Made by a program: the position numbers and the translations under genes. A stretch of 64,000 nucleotides of DNA, taken from assembly GCA_949987565.1 (NCBI GenBank), contig OX465115.1:1086182-1150181 (forward strand), given 5' to 3'. Below the pieces are notes generated by a model, which was not told the DNA's origin, did not search any database, and was given only the letters and a program-made list of their open reading frames with translations. Origin of the DNA: Luidia sarsii (Eukaryota; Echinodermata; Asteroidea; Paxillosida; Luidiidae). Below, in pieces: positions 11,264 through 21,172 of this stretch (position 1 is its first letter; every line of letters begins with the position of its first letter).

Positions 11264-11332
11264 TGATAGCCTGGTAGGTTAGGAGCAGGTGAGAGCAAGA
11301 TTCCGGGTTCCAATCCCGGGTAGCCTACGTCT
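11264..11332 (+). repeat. tRNA-like fragment with B box
   Basis: CCGGGTTCCAATCCCGG is a B box within a 5-bp T-stem, with a weak A-box-like segment upstream and a terminal GTAGCC. It is unlike the two SINE families and too degenerate for a tRNA gene. Confidence 0.35.
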
Positions 11333-11492
11333 TTTTTTTTTCATTTTCACAACTTTTTTAATGAAAGAAAATCCCCCACCATCTCGTGAAAGACAATAGG
11401 TTGTTGGGCATCTGAACGGGTTGAGGTGTGGTGGGGTCGCAGTTATAAAGCCGTTAAATGGCAAATGTTCTGACTAGCGCTCTCACTCCGGC

Positions 11493-11622
11493 AAAGACCA
11501 GTTGACTATTTGAGGAGGCCACCATCTAAGGTCTGGATAGCTCAGATGGTAAGAGGGCCGGTACGCAAAACCAGAGGTCTCGGATTCAAGTCTTGGTCAG
11601 GTCAAGGTTTTTTCTTTGCCAT
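11493..11622 (+). repeat. tRNA-derived SINE, family 1
   Basis: The leader GTTGACTATTTGAGGAGGCC is followed by CTGGATAGCTCAGATGG, an anticodon-like stem CGGT...ACCAG and GGATTCAAGTC. It ends in the family's TTTTTTCTTTGCCATTTTC tail. Confidence 0.8.
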
Positions 11623-11624
11623 TT

Positions 11625-11834
11625 TCAAAAAAATGAGCCTATGACAGCTTCTTCGAACACGTCTGTATAGCCTTCAAACACCGCCGTCACTTGGCAACGA
11701 TGTGGTGTGCCGAGTGGCACTGGGACTGCTACGCCGTGGTTCCGGGTCTGCAACTCAGTGAAGGCGTGTGCCCACATTTCGGCCGGCTCGACGGCGAAAG
11801 GTCTGGGGATCGGCACGTATACCACCCCGTATGA
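11625..11834 (-). other. coding-like GC-rich block, unrecognised
   Basis: A stop-bounded frame of about 69 residues contains FAVEPAEMWAHAFTELQ and a tail VFEGYTDVFEEAVIG. It has balanced amino-acid use and GC-ending codons, unlike the flanking AT-rich repeats. The plus strand is also partly open (TYTTPYD at its end), so the strand is uncertain. I do not recognise either peptide. It may be a transposon fragment, a single exon or chance. Confidence 0.25.
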
Positions 11835-11965
11835 TTAATGATAGGTCTTTGGACCTGCATGGATGTGTAGGGGAGAGATTACGGGTGGTGGCTTGCTGGC
11901 TTACAGCGGCCAGGCTGCATAGCGGTCATCGACGGGCGTGGTAAACAGCGCCCTCTAGCTTTGGA

Positions 11966-12145
11966 ACTTCATACGTGTTTGGCCGTTCACGAAAAGAAGG
12001 CTTAGGCTCGGGCTCAGGCTTCGTCTTCGTCTGACAAAACCTGAAAATCCGGGTTGTGGTTTGTTTCCGAATTCGAAGGTTTGTTGGCTTGATAGGTACA
12101 GAGTATTCACCGAGAAACTGGGGCCAAACAATTGATTTTAGATGG
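11966..12145. repeat. dispersed repeat, copy 1 of a pair
   Basis: It shares GGCTTAGGCTCGGGCTCAGG, CCGGGTTGTGGTTTGTTTCC, AGGTTTGTTGGCTTGAT and GAAACTGGGGCCAAACA with 13855-14050, in the same order. A diverged piece is near 52463-52560. Its left part resembles the terminal repeat of the GGCCCTTTTCC elements. Confidence 0.65.
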
Positions 12146-12478
12146 CTGTAATGGTATTAAGGAGTAAGATAAATGTGACCGAAGCCTGAGCCCGAGTCTA
12201 AGCCTTCATTTCGAAAACGGCCTTAAATTCCAGTCTTGTCTTATGGAGCAGAAACGTCGAGAACAACTAAAAACGTAGAGAAGACGATGAGGGTTACAGT
12301 GCGGGCAATGGAAAGAGTCACTGAGAAGGACAGAGTTACCGACACAGACTTACGGGATAAAAACAGGCACTACCTGTCTTGTGCTGCGCCACAATAGTTG
12401 ACTAAAGTATTACAAACCCGGTGGATGTCTCAGATCATCAGACACTTATCTGCTTGCAGTCCCACACGTCCATAATTT

Positions 12479-12735
12479 ATGGGTGAGCGGGCTTTCTCCC
12501 ATGCTGGTCCTCCCCTTTGGAATTTTCTTTCTCAGGAAGTCCGTATAGTATGTCCCCATATATCGGATTTCAAATCTTCTCTCAAAACATATTTTGTTCG
12601 ATCATAGTTTTCCTAATTAATGGTATCCGTTGTATTTTTCTTTGATTCTGTATAATGTTGTTAAGCGCCTTGAGCGTCTTTGCAGACGGATTCTGGTGCT
12701 CTAGAAATGTCCATTATTATTCTTATTATTATTAT
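12479..12735 (+). pseudogene. non-LTR retrotransposon 3' end, relic 1
   Basis: The frame through GERAFSHAGPPLWNFLSQEV, followed by FKSSLKTYF, is the typical C-terminal end of a LINE-type reverse transcriptase (the WN-L and FK--LKT landmarks). It stops at TAG near 12610. A 3' UTR follows and ends in GCGCCTTGAGCG and a TTATTATT tail, as in many CR1/L2-like elements. No catalytic RT motifs remain, so it is a 5'-truncated copy. Confidence 0.65.
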
Positions 12736-12738
12736 TAA

Positions 12739-13000
12739 GGAGATCCACACCAAGAAATGGAGATGGGCAGGAACCTCGCTAGAAGACACGACAATAGATG
12801 GACCAGCAAAATAACAGACTGGACACCAAGGTCACATGTAAGGAGAAGAGGTCGGCGATATAGAAGGTGACGAGATGAAATCAGGGAGCATGGTGGCATA
12901 AAGTGGAAACAACTGGCTGAAGATAGACTAGCTTGGAGAATTGGTGAAGAGGCCTTCGTCCAGCAGTGGACTGAAACAGGCTGAACAGAACAGAACAGAA
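12739..13000 (+). pseudogene. non-LTR retrotransposon 3' end, relic 2
   Basis: A broken frame encodes KKWRWAG, then after a frameshift NLARRHDNRWTSKITDWTPR, then past an in-frame TGA RDEIREHGGIKWKQLAEDRL and EEAFVQQWTETG before a terminal TGA at 12982-12984. This is the conserved C-terminal tail of endonuclease/reverse transcriptase retrotransposons. A short CAGAA tandem tail follows. The frameshift and stop show it is dead. Confidence 0.75.
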
Positions 13001-13854
13001 CGTGAACTCAAGCACCAACCGTAGAGCTATACCAATACAGCGGTTTCGCTACGCACAGTAAGCGCAGATGTGGAAACGTTTGGCAACACGACAATGCCAT
13101 TAGAATATAAAAACGTATCCGAACTATCGTATTGATATTGGCCTGCGCGTTCGGATCGGATGGTAACCCTAAGCGAGATCTTCATCACGGGCTGACGTCC
13201 AAGTCTTCACCAGTGAGGGCGGTATGCAGCTGAGCTGCGTGGTCATTAAGCCACAGCTTCAGATCAAGATTGAAAACAAAATGGCCGCTCTCCGTGAGCA
13301 CAATGTGCAATGGGACCCCCCTGTTCCGCTTCTCTCTGTAAGGGCGAAGTAAGCGTAAAGCTATTGAGGCTGGAAATAATGCACAAGTCTATGGGGAACC
13401 GACTGCAGCCATTGGGTGGCGGTTTCCCTTGACCAGTGTGCAATCCGAAGCCGTAGCCAATGAATACAGAAAGAGTCGCTCTAAAACGACACCACCTCGA
13501 CACAGTGGATCCAGAGGTCTATACCCTCCCCTCGTGCCCTTGTTATTGAGATGGCGAACGAAAACACGGTACCGGCTGGAGTTTGTTTGGCAAAATAGGC
13601 GTTCTGGTGTTTTGACAAACAGATCTCGAGCTCGGGGTCGTGGGAGAGAAGCTCTGGCAGCGGCCGCACGACGGGGTCCGAGATGACGGCGGGCCTAGAT
13701 GTTTTCAAACATCGAGACTGGGTTGGTTTGGCAACAATGAAAAATATCATAGCACATGACGTGGCCAACGATAGGAGCAGGGCGAGGTTGGGGGACTGAG
13801 CTCATGAGGTGCTGAATCATGATACGGGCGATTCACAATAGTGCGCCCTCAAGA

Positions 13855-14050
13855 GTTTGTAACGTGTTTGCCAATCACAGTGCGCGTTTTCGAAATGACG
13901 GCTTAGGCTCGGGCCGTCAGGCTTCGTCTCCGTCTGACAAAAACCTGTAAAATCCGGGTTGTGGTTTGTTTCCAAATTTGAAGGTTTGTTGGCTTGATTG
14001 GTGCAGGGTATATTTACCAAGAAACTGGGGCCAAACACTTGTTATTAGAT
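13855..14050. repeat. dispersed repeat, copy 2 of a pair
   Basis: Collinear with 11966-12145, with small insertions (CGTCAGGC near 13917). It ends at the same GGGGCCAAACA block. Confidence 0.65.
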
Positions 14051-14822
14051 GCCTAATTGAGCAGACCTATGCGTTTAAGTAGATTTGTTTGAGCACCTCT
14101 GCATGTGGCACTGAACGTAGGTCGGATAGTGAAGCTTTCTAAGGATCGTCTTTCAGATTGATAATCATCACTTTTTTTCAAACATCGCCAGTACCAATGT
14201 AGGCCTATATGTGTGTACCATCCAGTCACTCATTGACTCGACATTCACTCAGCCCTCAATGTGATTGCGTAGCTACTTCCCAATAAAATGGATGATAGAA
14301 AATGGCAGGGACGAAAAAGAAACAGAAGTCACCATAACTCATTGCCCACAGTCCCAGGCCAAACACAACACTTCTCTTTGCAGTACCGGTACTTTGAACA
14401 ATATCCTAGAAAGAAACCACACTGATTTCAGGGTGTGGTGGGTTTTTTTCTTCTTTTAAAGCTCTCACATGCAGAGGCTTATCATTCAAAGTATGTCCTC
14501 CCACTTTTCAGCCTCTATTTGCATGGGTCAGTAACGCCAAATTGTTTTGGCTATAGTTTCAATGATAACGAAGACCCGCTCGAACCATACAAAACACACG
14601 ATACAAAAAAACCCGCGCCAAAATGCGACCAGACGTCACACCCTGCTCTACCGCCGAACGATATTTGATGCCTAAGAGATAAAATAAAGGCCTAACAGTG
14701 GACAATGGATACCGGGAGTGGTACGAATATTCACGTGACTTTCTGTTCCCTTTTTCTTTCCTTATGGCGGTCACACTGTGTTGAACTTGATTCCTCGGCT
14801 CTCCGTTAGTACGAGGGGAAAG

Positions 14823-14868
14823 CAGACTACGTTCAGATACGCACGCACGGCATGGTTAACGTAGTCTG
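14823..14868. promoter_or_regulatory. 11-bp inverted repeat upstream of FoxL2
   Basis: CAGACTACGTT at 14823-14833 is the exact reverse complement of AACGTAGTCTG at 14858-14868, with a 24-base spacer. It lies 125-170 bases before the FoxL2 start, in the promoter or 5' UTR. The role is unknown. Confidence 0.5.
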
Positions 14869-14992
14869 GGGTGCGATCGTCACCAACGCGCCGCCATTTT
14901 GGATGAAAATCTCTTTGTTTCTGGAGGGGCAGGCGTTCGAATGCTGACGCGACAGGCTAGTGATAGTGAATGCGAGTCTTTGGTTGGGCACC

Positions 14993-16387
14993 ATGTACCA
15001 CCATCATCTACACGGGGCGCGGCCTGGCTTTCTCCGAGCCGTGACGACGGGCAAACCCTACCCGGTGGCCATCAGCGGTGGTCCGGTCGTCAAGAGCGAG
15101 CCCGTGGACGGCGGCAGCTACCACCAGCAGCAACAACACCAGCAGCAACATCAGCAGCTGTCCTTGTCTCCCGGAGGTGCCCATCAGGCGCAGGAGATGG
15201 CGGTCAGGGGTCCGTGCACGACGAGTCTGGATGGATCGGACGGCCCGGTTGCCTCATCGTCGTCGTCGGCCGGCAGAATCTCGGATGCCGTGGCCTCTGG
15301 GAGCACCGCCGCCACCGCCAGTAGTAACACCGGCGGCGGTGGGGAGAGACCGGGCGAGGAGAGCGGTGCGCCCGCCGTGGACTCGCCCGCGCCGGCCGGG
15401 GCTGGGGACCGGCCGGACCCGGCCGACAAGCCGCCGTACTCCTACGTGGCTCTGATCGCCATGGCCATCAAGGAGGCCCCGGACCGGCGCCGCACCCTGA
15501 GCCAGATCTACCAGTTCATAATCCGCCGCTTCCCCTTCTACGAGCGCAACCAGAAGGGCTGGCAGAACTCCATCCGCCACAACCTCAGCCTCAACGAGTG
15601 CTTCGTCAAGATCCCGCGGGAGGGCGGCGGCGAGCGCAAGGGCAACTTCTGGACGCTGGACCCGGCCTACGACGACATGTTCGAGAAGGGCAACTACCGG
15701 CGTCGAAGGCGAATGCGCCGGCCGCACCACCGCCCCTTGGACCTGGCCTTGCTCGATAAGCCTCTACTGGGCTCCGAGTCCCAGTACCCGTACCACTTGG
15801 CCAAGTACATACATCACCAGCCGTACTCGGGCTGGAGCGTGCCGAACCACCCACACCACCACCAGCAGCATCACCAGCCGGCCAACCAGTCTCCGCCTCC
15901 CCACTTCGGCTACACCTCGTGCCAGGTGGCGGCGGCGGCGGCGGCGGCGGCCGCCGCCGCCGCCGCCGGCACGGGCGGCGCCAGCCCCCGCGGGATGGGG
16001 CAGCTCGGCCACGGCGTGGCCTCGCCCTCGCCCCAGCTGCCGGTCAGCGTGCCGGCCGTGCAGCCGGCCGGCTACGGTCATCAGCTCCACCACCACCACC
16101 ACCACCAGCTCCCGCACCACCAGCTCCAGCCCACCGTGGCCTTCCCCGGCAGCGGCGGCGGCGGCGGCCCCGCGCCGGGCTCCGCGCACTCGATGACGGC
16201 GCCGGTGTCGGCCGTGGTGGCCGGCGCCTCCCCGGCCAGCCCCGGGCCCAGCAGCGGCGTGCCTCTGCCCATCAGCGTGGCGCCCTTCGAGGACCCCTCC
16301 GCCGGTCTCTCCGTCAGCTTCGCCACCTCCTTCGCCGGCTACCACGCCCCGTGCAGACGGCAGCCAGACGGTCTGCCCTACTACTAA
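14993..16387 (+). CDS. FoxL2: forkhead transcription factor FoxL2
   Basis: Intronless 464-residue protein. The forkhead DNA-binding domain spans about residues 146-242 ([52 protein letters not shown]) and is followed by the [11 protein letters not shown] extension typical of FoxL2 rather than other Fox classes. Residues before it include a Gln/His-rich stretch. After it come His-rich runs and a run of 13 alanines (residues 313-325) directly after SCQV. I start at ATG 14993 (GCACC context): the frame has a TGA at 14945 and no earlier ATG. In vertebrates FoxL2 controls ovary and eyelid development; absence of introns is also usual there. Function here is inferred from the family. The nearest downstream gene is COPB2, tail to tail. 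Confidence 0.95.
   Translation: MYHHHLHGARPGFLRAVTTGKPYPVAISGGPVVKSEPVDGGSYHQQQQHQQQHQQLSLSPGGAHQAQEMAVRGPCTTSLDGSDGPVASSSSSAGRISDAVASGSTAATASSNTGGGGERPGEESGAPAVDSPAPAGAGDRPDPADKPPYSYVALIAMAIKEAPDRRRTLSQIYQFIIRRFPFYERNQKGWQNSIRHNLSLNECFVKIPREGGGERKGNFWTLDPAYDDMFEKGNYRRRRRMRRPHHRPLDLALLDKPLLGSESQYPYHLAKYIHHQPYSGWSVPNHPHHHQQHHQPANQSPPPHFGYTSCQVAAAAAAAAAAAAAGTGGASPRGMGQLGHGVASPSPQLPVSVPAVQPAGYGHQLHHHHHHQLPHHQLQPTVAFPGSGGGGGPAPGSAHSMTAPVSAVVAGASPASPGPSSGVPLPISVAPFEDPSAGLSVSFATSFAGYHAPCRRQPDGLPYY
15929..15967 (+). repeat. polyalanine tract of FoxL2
   Basis: Thirteen alanine codons, seven GCG followed by six GCC. The two pure codon blocks suggest growth by replication slippage. The tract follows Y-T-S-C-Q-V, the same place as the alanine tract in mammalian FOXL2, which follows Y-A-S-C-Q-M. 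Confidence 0.9.
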
Positions 16388-16464
16388 CTATAAGCCCCTC
16401 AACCCCGCCCAACAAGTACACTCGCCGATCAATCCATCTTTTCCGCGTGGTAAATACCTCAACT

Positions 16465-16850
16465 TTTCTACGTTTGAAGTCTACTCTTCTTCGTTTGAAA
16501 TCAACTCTTTTTCGTTTCAAGTCAACTCTCCTTCATTTCAAGTCAACTCTTCTTCGTTTGAAATCAAATCTTCTTCCGTTGAAGTAAACTCTGCTTCGTT
16601 TGAAATCAACTCTTTTTCGTTGTAAGTCAACTCTTCTTCATTTCAAGTCAACTCTTCTTCGTTTGAAATCAAATCTTCTTCGGTTGAAGTAAACTCTTCT
16701 TCATTTCAAGTCAACTCTTCTTCATTTCAAGTCAACTCTTATTCTGTTGAAGTCAACTCTTCTTCATTTCAAGTCAACTTTTCTTCGGTTGAAGTCAACT
16801 TTTCTTCGGTTGAAGTCAACTCTTCTTCGGTTGAAATAAACTCTTAGCAA
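16465..16850 (+). repeat. 21-bp minisatellite in the FoxL2 3' UTR
   Basis: About 18 imperfect copies of TTTCAAGTCAACTCTTCTTC plus one base, with GTTGAAG and GTTTGAA variants. It starts about 80 bases after the stop codon. The unit is a multiple of three, so an open frame runs through it in another frame, but that is an artefact. Confidence 0.9.
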
Positions 16851-16939
16851 ATAGAACTGGGAAACACACTGCAGGATACTTTTCACGAGCATGGATGTCC
16901 TTATCAGTGAGTCGCATTTTTAAACTCATTTCGTAAAAA

Positions 16940-16945
16940 AATAAA
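16940..16945 (+). terminator. candidate FoxL2 poly(A) signal
   Basis: AATAAA lies 553 bases after the FoxL2 stop, just beyond the minisatellite. A mobile-element copy starts some 25 bases later, which is consistent with the transcript ending here. No transcript was available. Confidence 0.45.
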
Positions 16946-16969
16946 ATGTACAGGGCCTGATCGACGAAC

Positions 16970-17060
16970 CGACGTTTCGGTCCTGCTAGGATGGAAACGC
17001 CAGTCCCTGTGCCTTTTTTGACAGATTTGATTTTGGGACATTTAAGTCAGTGAGGAGTTT
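16970..17060 (+). repeat. GAAAC-GTC hairpin-motif repeat
   Basis: GACGTTTCGGTCCTGCTAGG is followed by ATGGAAACGCCAGTCCC. The stem partner is altered (ATGG for ATCG). Confidence 0.6.
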
Positions 17061-17321
17061 CCAACATGTTTGTATATCGTTTTTTTTATAGTATGCTGAA
17101 AAATAACCGGACGCATAACCCATTCCAAGCAGGACAATTGACAGCCGCGAAAAGACTCCCATAAAGTAGCAAAGACACAAAGACATAAAGTCTGGAGAGA
17201 GGGAGGGAGGGGGTGGCGGGAAAGTGTAAGAGAGAGAGAAAGTCGAGACAGAGACAGAGATACCGGGTTTTTCTTTGTATTCCATAAAATAACTGCAGTC
17301 TTAACCCCCATTTTGTCCGAA

Positions 17322-17440
17322 ACGTTTTGGTCCTGCTAAAATGGAAACGTCAGGCCCTCCACATTTTTTGGGTTTTGTATTTGAGTCATTTAAGTCAATA
17401 AAACAGATAAAACATTTTTGTAAAATTTAGTTTGCTAATA
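17322..17440 (+). repeat. GAAAC-GTC hairpin-motif repeat
   Basis: GGTCCTGCTAAAATGGAAAC is followed by GTCAGGCCCTCCA and the family tail (GTCATTTAAGTCAATAA). An RY-rich GA tract lies 125 bases further on, at 17565-17600. Confidence 0.6.
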
Positions 17441-17564
17441 TAGTAATAAACAAACCAGACGCACAACCCATTCAAAGACAGTTAAACACAACCGTGTTTA
17501 TAACTGTCTTTGGATTACACACAAACACTTATTGAAACTCCGCAGGTTTTATATGCTTTCACCA

Positions 17565-17599
<35 letters not shown>

Positions 17600-17622
17600 C
17601 ACTTACACTAAGTCTAGAACTC

Positions 17623-17770
17623 CTCAAAATTTAGTGGGCCTGACGTTTCGATCCTAGCAGGACCTTTCTCAAAGGTCCTGCTAGGATCGAAACGTCAGGC
17701 CCACTAAATTTTGAGATTTGCATTTCGGTAATTTTAGTCAGTAAGCAGTTTGCAACATTTTTGTATATCA
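17623..17770. repeat. 93-bp perfect palindrome of the GAAAC-GTC family plus tail
   Basis: 17623-17715 is a complete inverted repeat centred at about 17669, made of two heads of the family joined head to head (GGTCCTGCTAGGATCGAAAC, then GTCAGGCCCACTAAATTTT). The tail GTCAGTAAGCAGTTTGCAAC follows on the right only. Confidence 0.85.
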
Positions 17771-19149
17771 CTTAAAGTCTAGCACTCGTTAAGAAAAAAA
17801 GGGGTATGAATTCTTACGATTTAATGAGAAGCCGGGAAAACAAAATTATACACTCGGTACATTTTTTGTTGCATTTGAACATATTAAGTGGATTTCATGT
17901 GGTTTGGGTCTCCCAAACGGCTCCACGAGACCATTCTAGATATATGCTCATTGCAGTTAATCGATTCCAGATTCAGTGCATGTGATAATTTCCTTGCAAC
18001 GCAAACCTTGTAATTTTCGCCTCTGATTGAAAAATGTACGTGTACGTTCATCACGGTAGAGTTGCTTTCCCAGGGTAAAACAATAGTGGAGTGAACTTCT
18101 TAGTAAATTAAAGGAGTACTTACAGAGGTGATCTTGTCCACGCTCCGCGGCTATTCGGGGTGGGACAGCTGGGGATTGCCGCTGTGCAAATTTCGGTAGG
18201 GACCTTGGATAAAACAAAAGGATTGTTAGTAGTACACACAGACACTCGTTGAAACTTCGCAGGTTTTATAAGCTTTCACCGAGGGATAGAGAGGGGAAGG
18301 AGCGAGGGAAGGAGGGAGAGGTGGAGGGAGAGTGGGAGAGTATTAGGGCCGTTCTTAGAGAGAAAAAAGGGAGAGAGAGGGGGCTAGACAGAGAGACAAA
18401 GACAGAGACATACCGGTCTTGTACTTTGTACCCTAAAAATCTTTGTTTTACTTTCTGAACCTTCAACTTAACGAACGTACGATTTTCAAACTGGTCTAAC
18501 ATTTGGTGTCTTATAATTTTGTGGGCAAGGGGTTCTATCACCCTGACATAACAATAGTATAACTCGTTGCGTCCTATGGGAGCTTCAGAAGAAAAAAAAC
18601 ACCACACCCTAAAGTATAGTAAAAGACGAGGCATGGTTAGTTGAGGTTGTCCCCCTATTTGTAAAGGAATTTTATTCTTTTACGCTATATTCGATGTCAA
18701 TATTCATTATGCAGACACCTAAGCCTATATTAAATTGTTTTGCGATTTTGTTTTGGATTGGTTACAGCAGTACTGTAGGTTGCTCGTTTAAACGTTGCAT
18801 ACATGTACAATATGCATGTGTACGAGCAGTGGTTGCTCCATGGGAAATTGTTTCATGAATGAAGTAATTTGTTGAAAAATAATCTTCCCCGAAGTTGTAA
18901 ATGGCTGGGGAATGGTTGAAAAACAACCGGGAAGTTCAACGGGTTTGTGGAATCTAGCTGATGGTTCCTTGTCGTTTGTCAGCACGGTGTGTATCTATAT
19001 ATTCATGGCATGAATAGGCTTCCTTTATAAACCCTTCAGGAAATTACTTGAACACGACAGAAGGAATGTTTGCAATGCAAATCGGCAAATATCTCCTCTC
19101 TAATTGCGAAAGAGTGAATAAACCTTCGCACAAAGAGTGAAATTTCGTC

Positions 19150-19420
19150 ACGAAAAGCCAAAACCGCTCAAAAAGAGTGAAACACACAGTGAAAACCACT
19201 GTAAGAGCCAGAGGTGTAAAACGCCACCCTATAAAGGAGCCATATGGAGGTTATCCTCCATCCATAATTGTGGCTCCTTACAAGAGTGGGATTTCACTGC
19301 ACACTGAGGCTGAGTCTGAGCGGTTTTCACATCTTTTACAGTGTTTGTCACTCTTTTTGAGGGGTTTTGGCTTTTTGGAGCGATTTCAACTTGAGAGAGT
19401 GAACTATTTACTCTTTTGCA
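19150..19420. mobile_element. foldback element
   Basis: AAAGCCAAAACCGCTCAAAA, then AGAGTGAAACAC on the left, faces GTGTTTGTCACTCTTTTTGA, then GGGGTTTTGGCTTTT on the right as imperfect inverted arms. A smaller GGAGCCA...TGGCTCC hairpin lies inside. No coding capacity. Confidence 0.55.
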
Positions 19421-20345
19421 TTTAGATAGTTGGGTCTGACTATTTCAACTACATTATTTAAAGGACACCCCTTAATATCTGCTTCTTTTTAGGGGTTGTC
19501 GATGGCCTTAATAACTATTGTGTGTTTTGTTCTTGAATGTACATGTACGCCACCATCTCCGTTGATCCTCGGTTATTTTTTATTTTGGCCTACTAAATTG
19601 GTTCATTGAGAAACGTAAAAGGGGGGTTTACGAAATACACTTAGCGTTATTGGTAAGGGTGGTCACATTTCTCTGCTCTTCAGAAAACAGTATCTGTCAG
19701 AAAACGGTGGCACCGTGTTCGCTGATATTGCACGTAGACATATAGTCAATAGATTAGAAGGTCGTCTCATTAGCAGCGACCAGATGTACCGGTAGGCTAT
19801 ATAACAGCGATTTTATAGGCCCCTACTTATACATTATTAATGTTGGATAAAAACATATTTCTTAATTTTAGAGTTATCTGACCCACTTTCCTCGGTAGAC
19901 ATTTTGTGGAGTGATTGTAAACAAGTAAGCAGATGTGGGTTCTTCTTTAAAGGATTTGGTTGTGTGGTTCAAACCAGGACCCTTCCCGAAACGCAAAAGT
20001 GACGAGGAAAGAAATGTCGCCTGTTTATCCTCGAAAAATTTACCTTTGCGAGAACGTGAGCGATCCTGTTGACATCGGAACACCATCAGACACTGTATGT
20101 AACGTGTCTGCGATATACATGTACACATTGTATGCAGCTCATCCCGTAGGCCCCTTTACATAAAGAGGGCTCTTTGCCTTAGGTTTCATTGGTTTGGCCC
20201 GTTATAAGGCATTAAAGGTAAAGGCAGTTGACCACAGTTTCAAGGTGAACACTGTCTGCACATTATATGGTGTGAAACGAACGGGATGACGAACATGAAA
20301 ATACAACGATCAAAAACCTGCTGCATGGCTGCATTGTCAGGCTTT

Positions 20346-20590
20346 GGCCCTTTTCCAAAACCCGGCTTAGGCTCAGGCTCCGGCTTTGTCACCATTTCTG
20401 TCGTACATTTTTAAAGTACAAGGCATGAAAATGGGACCCCTTTGGCTTCGTTTTGCAATGTTGCGCAGCGTTTTGAAAAAGACCCCTCAGCTTCGACTTC
20501 AACAAAGAAGTCCAACCTGTGTTTTCAGCTTTTGGATATAGCAAAGACGGAGCCGGAGCCGAAGCCTAAGCCGGGTTTTGGAAAAGAGCC
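20346..20590. mobile_element. MITE, GGCCCTTTTCCAAAACC family
   Basis: The terminal inverted repeats are GGCTTAGGCTCAGGCTCCGG-type on the left and GGAGCCGAAGCCTAAGCC on the right. The body has CTTTGGCTTCGTTTTGCAAT and TCAACAAAGAAGTCCAACCT. Full copies also lie at 35141-35414 and, shorter, at 32319-32489. Confidence 0.75.
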
Positions 20591-20796
20591 TTGGTGTGAC
20601 AGAAACGAAGCATATGGGCCCGCCCCGGATCCAGGGATTGGTAAAGGGCCATTTTGGCAAGCAATTTACAGAATCTGTGTATACTATTTTTGTGCATTAC
20701 CTTTTCATGTAGATTAACTGTTTGTAGTATATGAACGGCCAATATATGGCAAAAAGACAACAGTCAAATTCCCGCTTATTCGTCAAATTAATAGTC

Positions 20797-21172
20797 AAGC
20801 CCCTACACAACATTGGTCGAGGTCAAAGAATAGCATCCATACGCTATCTGATCCAACGTATGCATGAACTACTAGCACACCTGTGAAAATGTCAGCTCAA
20901 TCCGCCAACCGAGTCTCGAGAAAATTGTGAAAACCGCTTCATTTGTTTCGCGAAACTGCAGCATTCAACGCCGTACTGTTCCGAAAAATAGTTTAGATCT
21001 CGGTGAGACGTAAACTATTTCTTTTACTCATTTCTCCCAAAATACAACATTTAAGGCAGAAATATTTCAGTGCGAGGTTTCTACTATATAACCATCTTTA
21101 AACTGTATACGTTTCATGTAAATCCGTGAACATTTCTGTTTTTCGATCTTACCAATGTTGTGTAGGGGCTTT
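20797..21172. mobile_element. CCCCTACACAACATTGG element, hybrid copy
   Basis: Both ends carry the family terminus (AAGCCCCTACACAACATTGG and its complement) and the right half matches 24335-24748. The left half after 20815 is replaced by unrelated sequence up to the shared GTCTCGAGAAAATTGTGAAA block. Confidence 0.7.

Noticed and set aside
11528..11605. Functional tRNA gene
   Set aside because: A and B boxes are present but the anticodon loop lacks U33 and copies are dispersed with a shared leader and tail, so it is a SINE.
13200..13360. Possible exon with MQLSCVVIKPQLQIKIENK
   Set aside because: About 60 open codons without family similarity, no convincing splice sites and no partner exon.
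14960..14992. Earlier FoxL2 start at a GTG codon
   Set aside because: GTG is not a likely start in an animal gene; ATG at 14993 has a good context and an in-frame stop lies at 14945.
15254..16345. Long minus-strand frames opposite FoxL2
   Set aside because: Shadows of GC-rich FoxL2 codons, made of Ala/Arg/Gly/Val without any domain.
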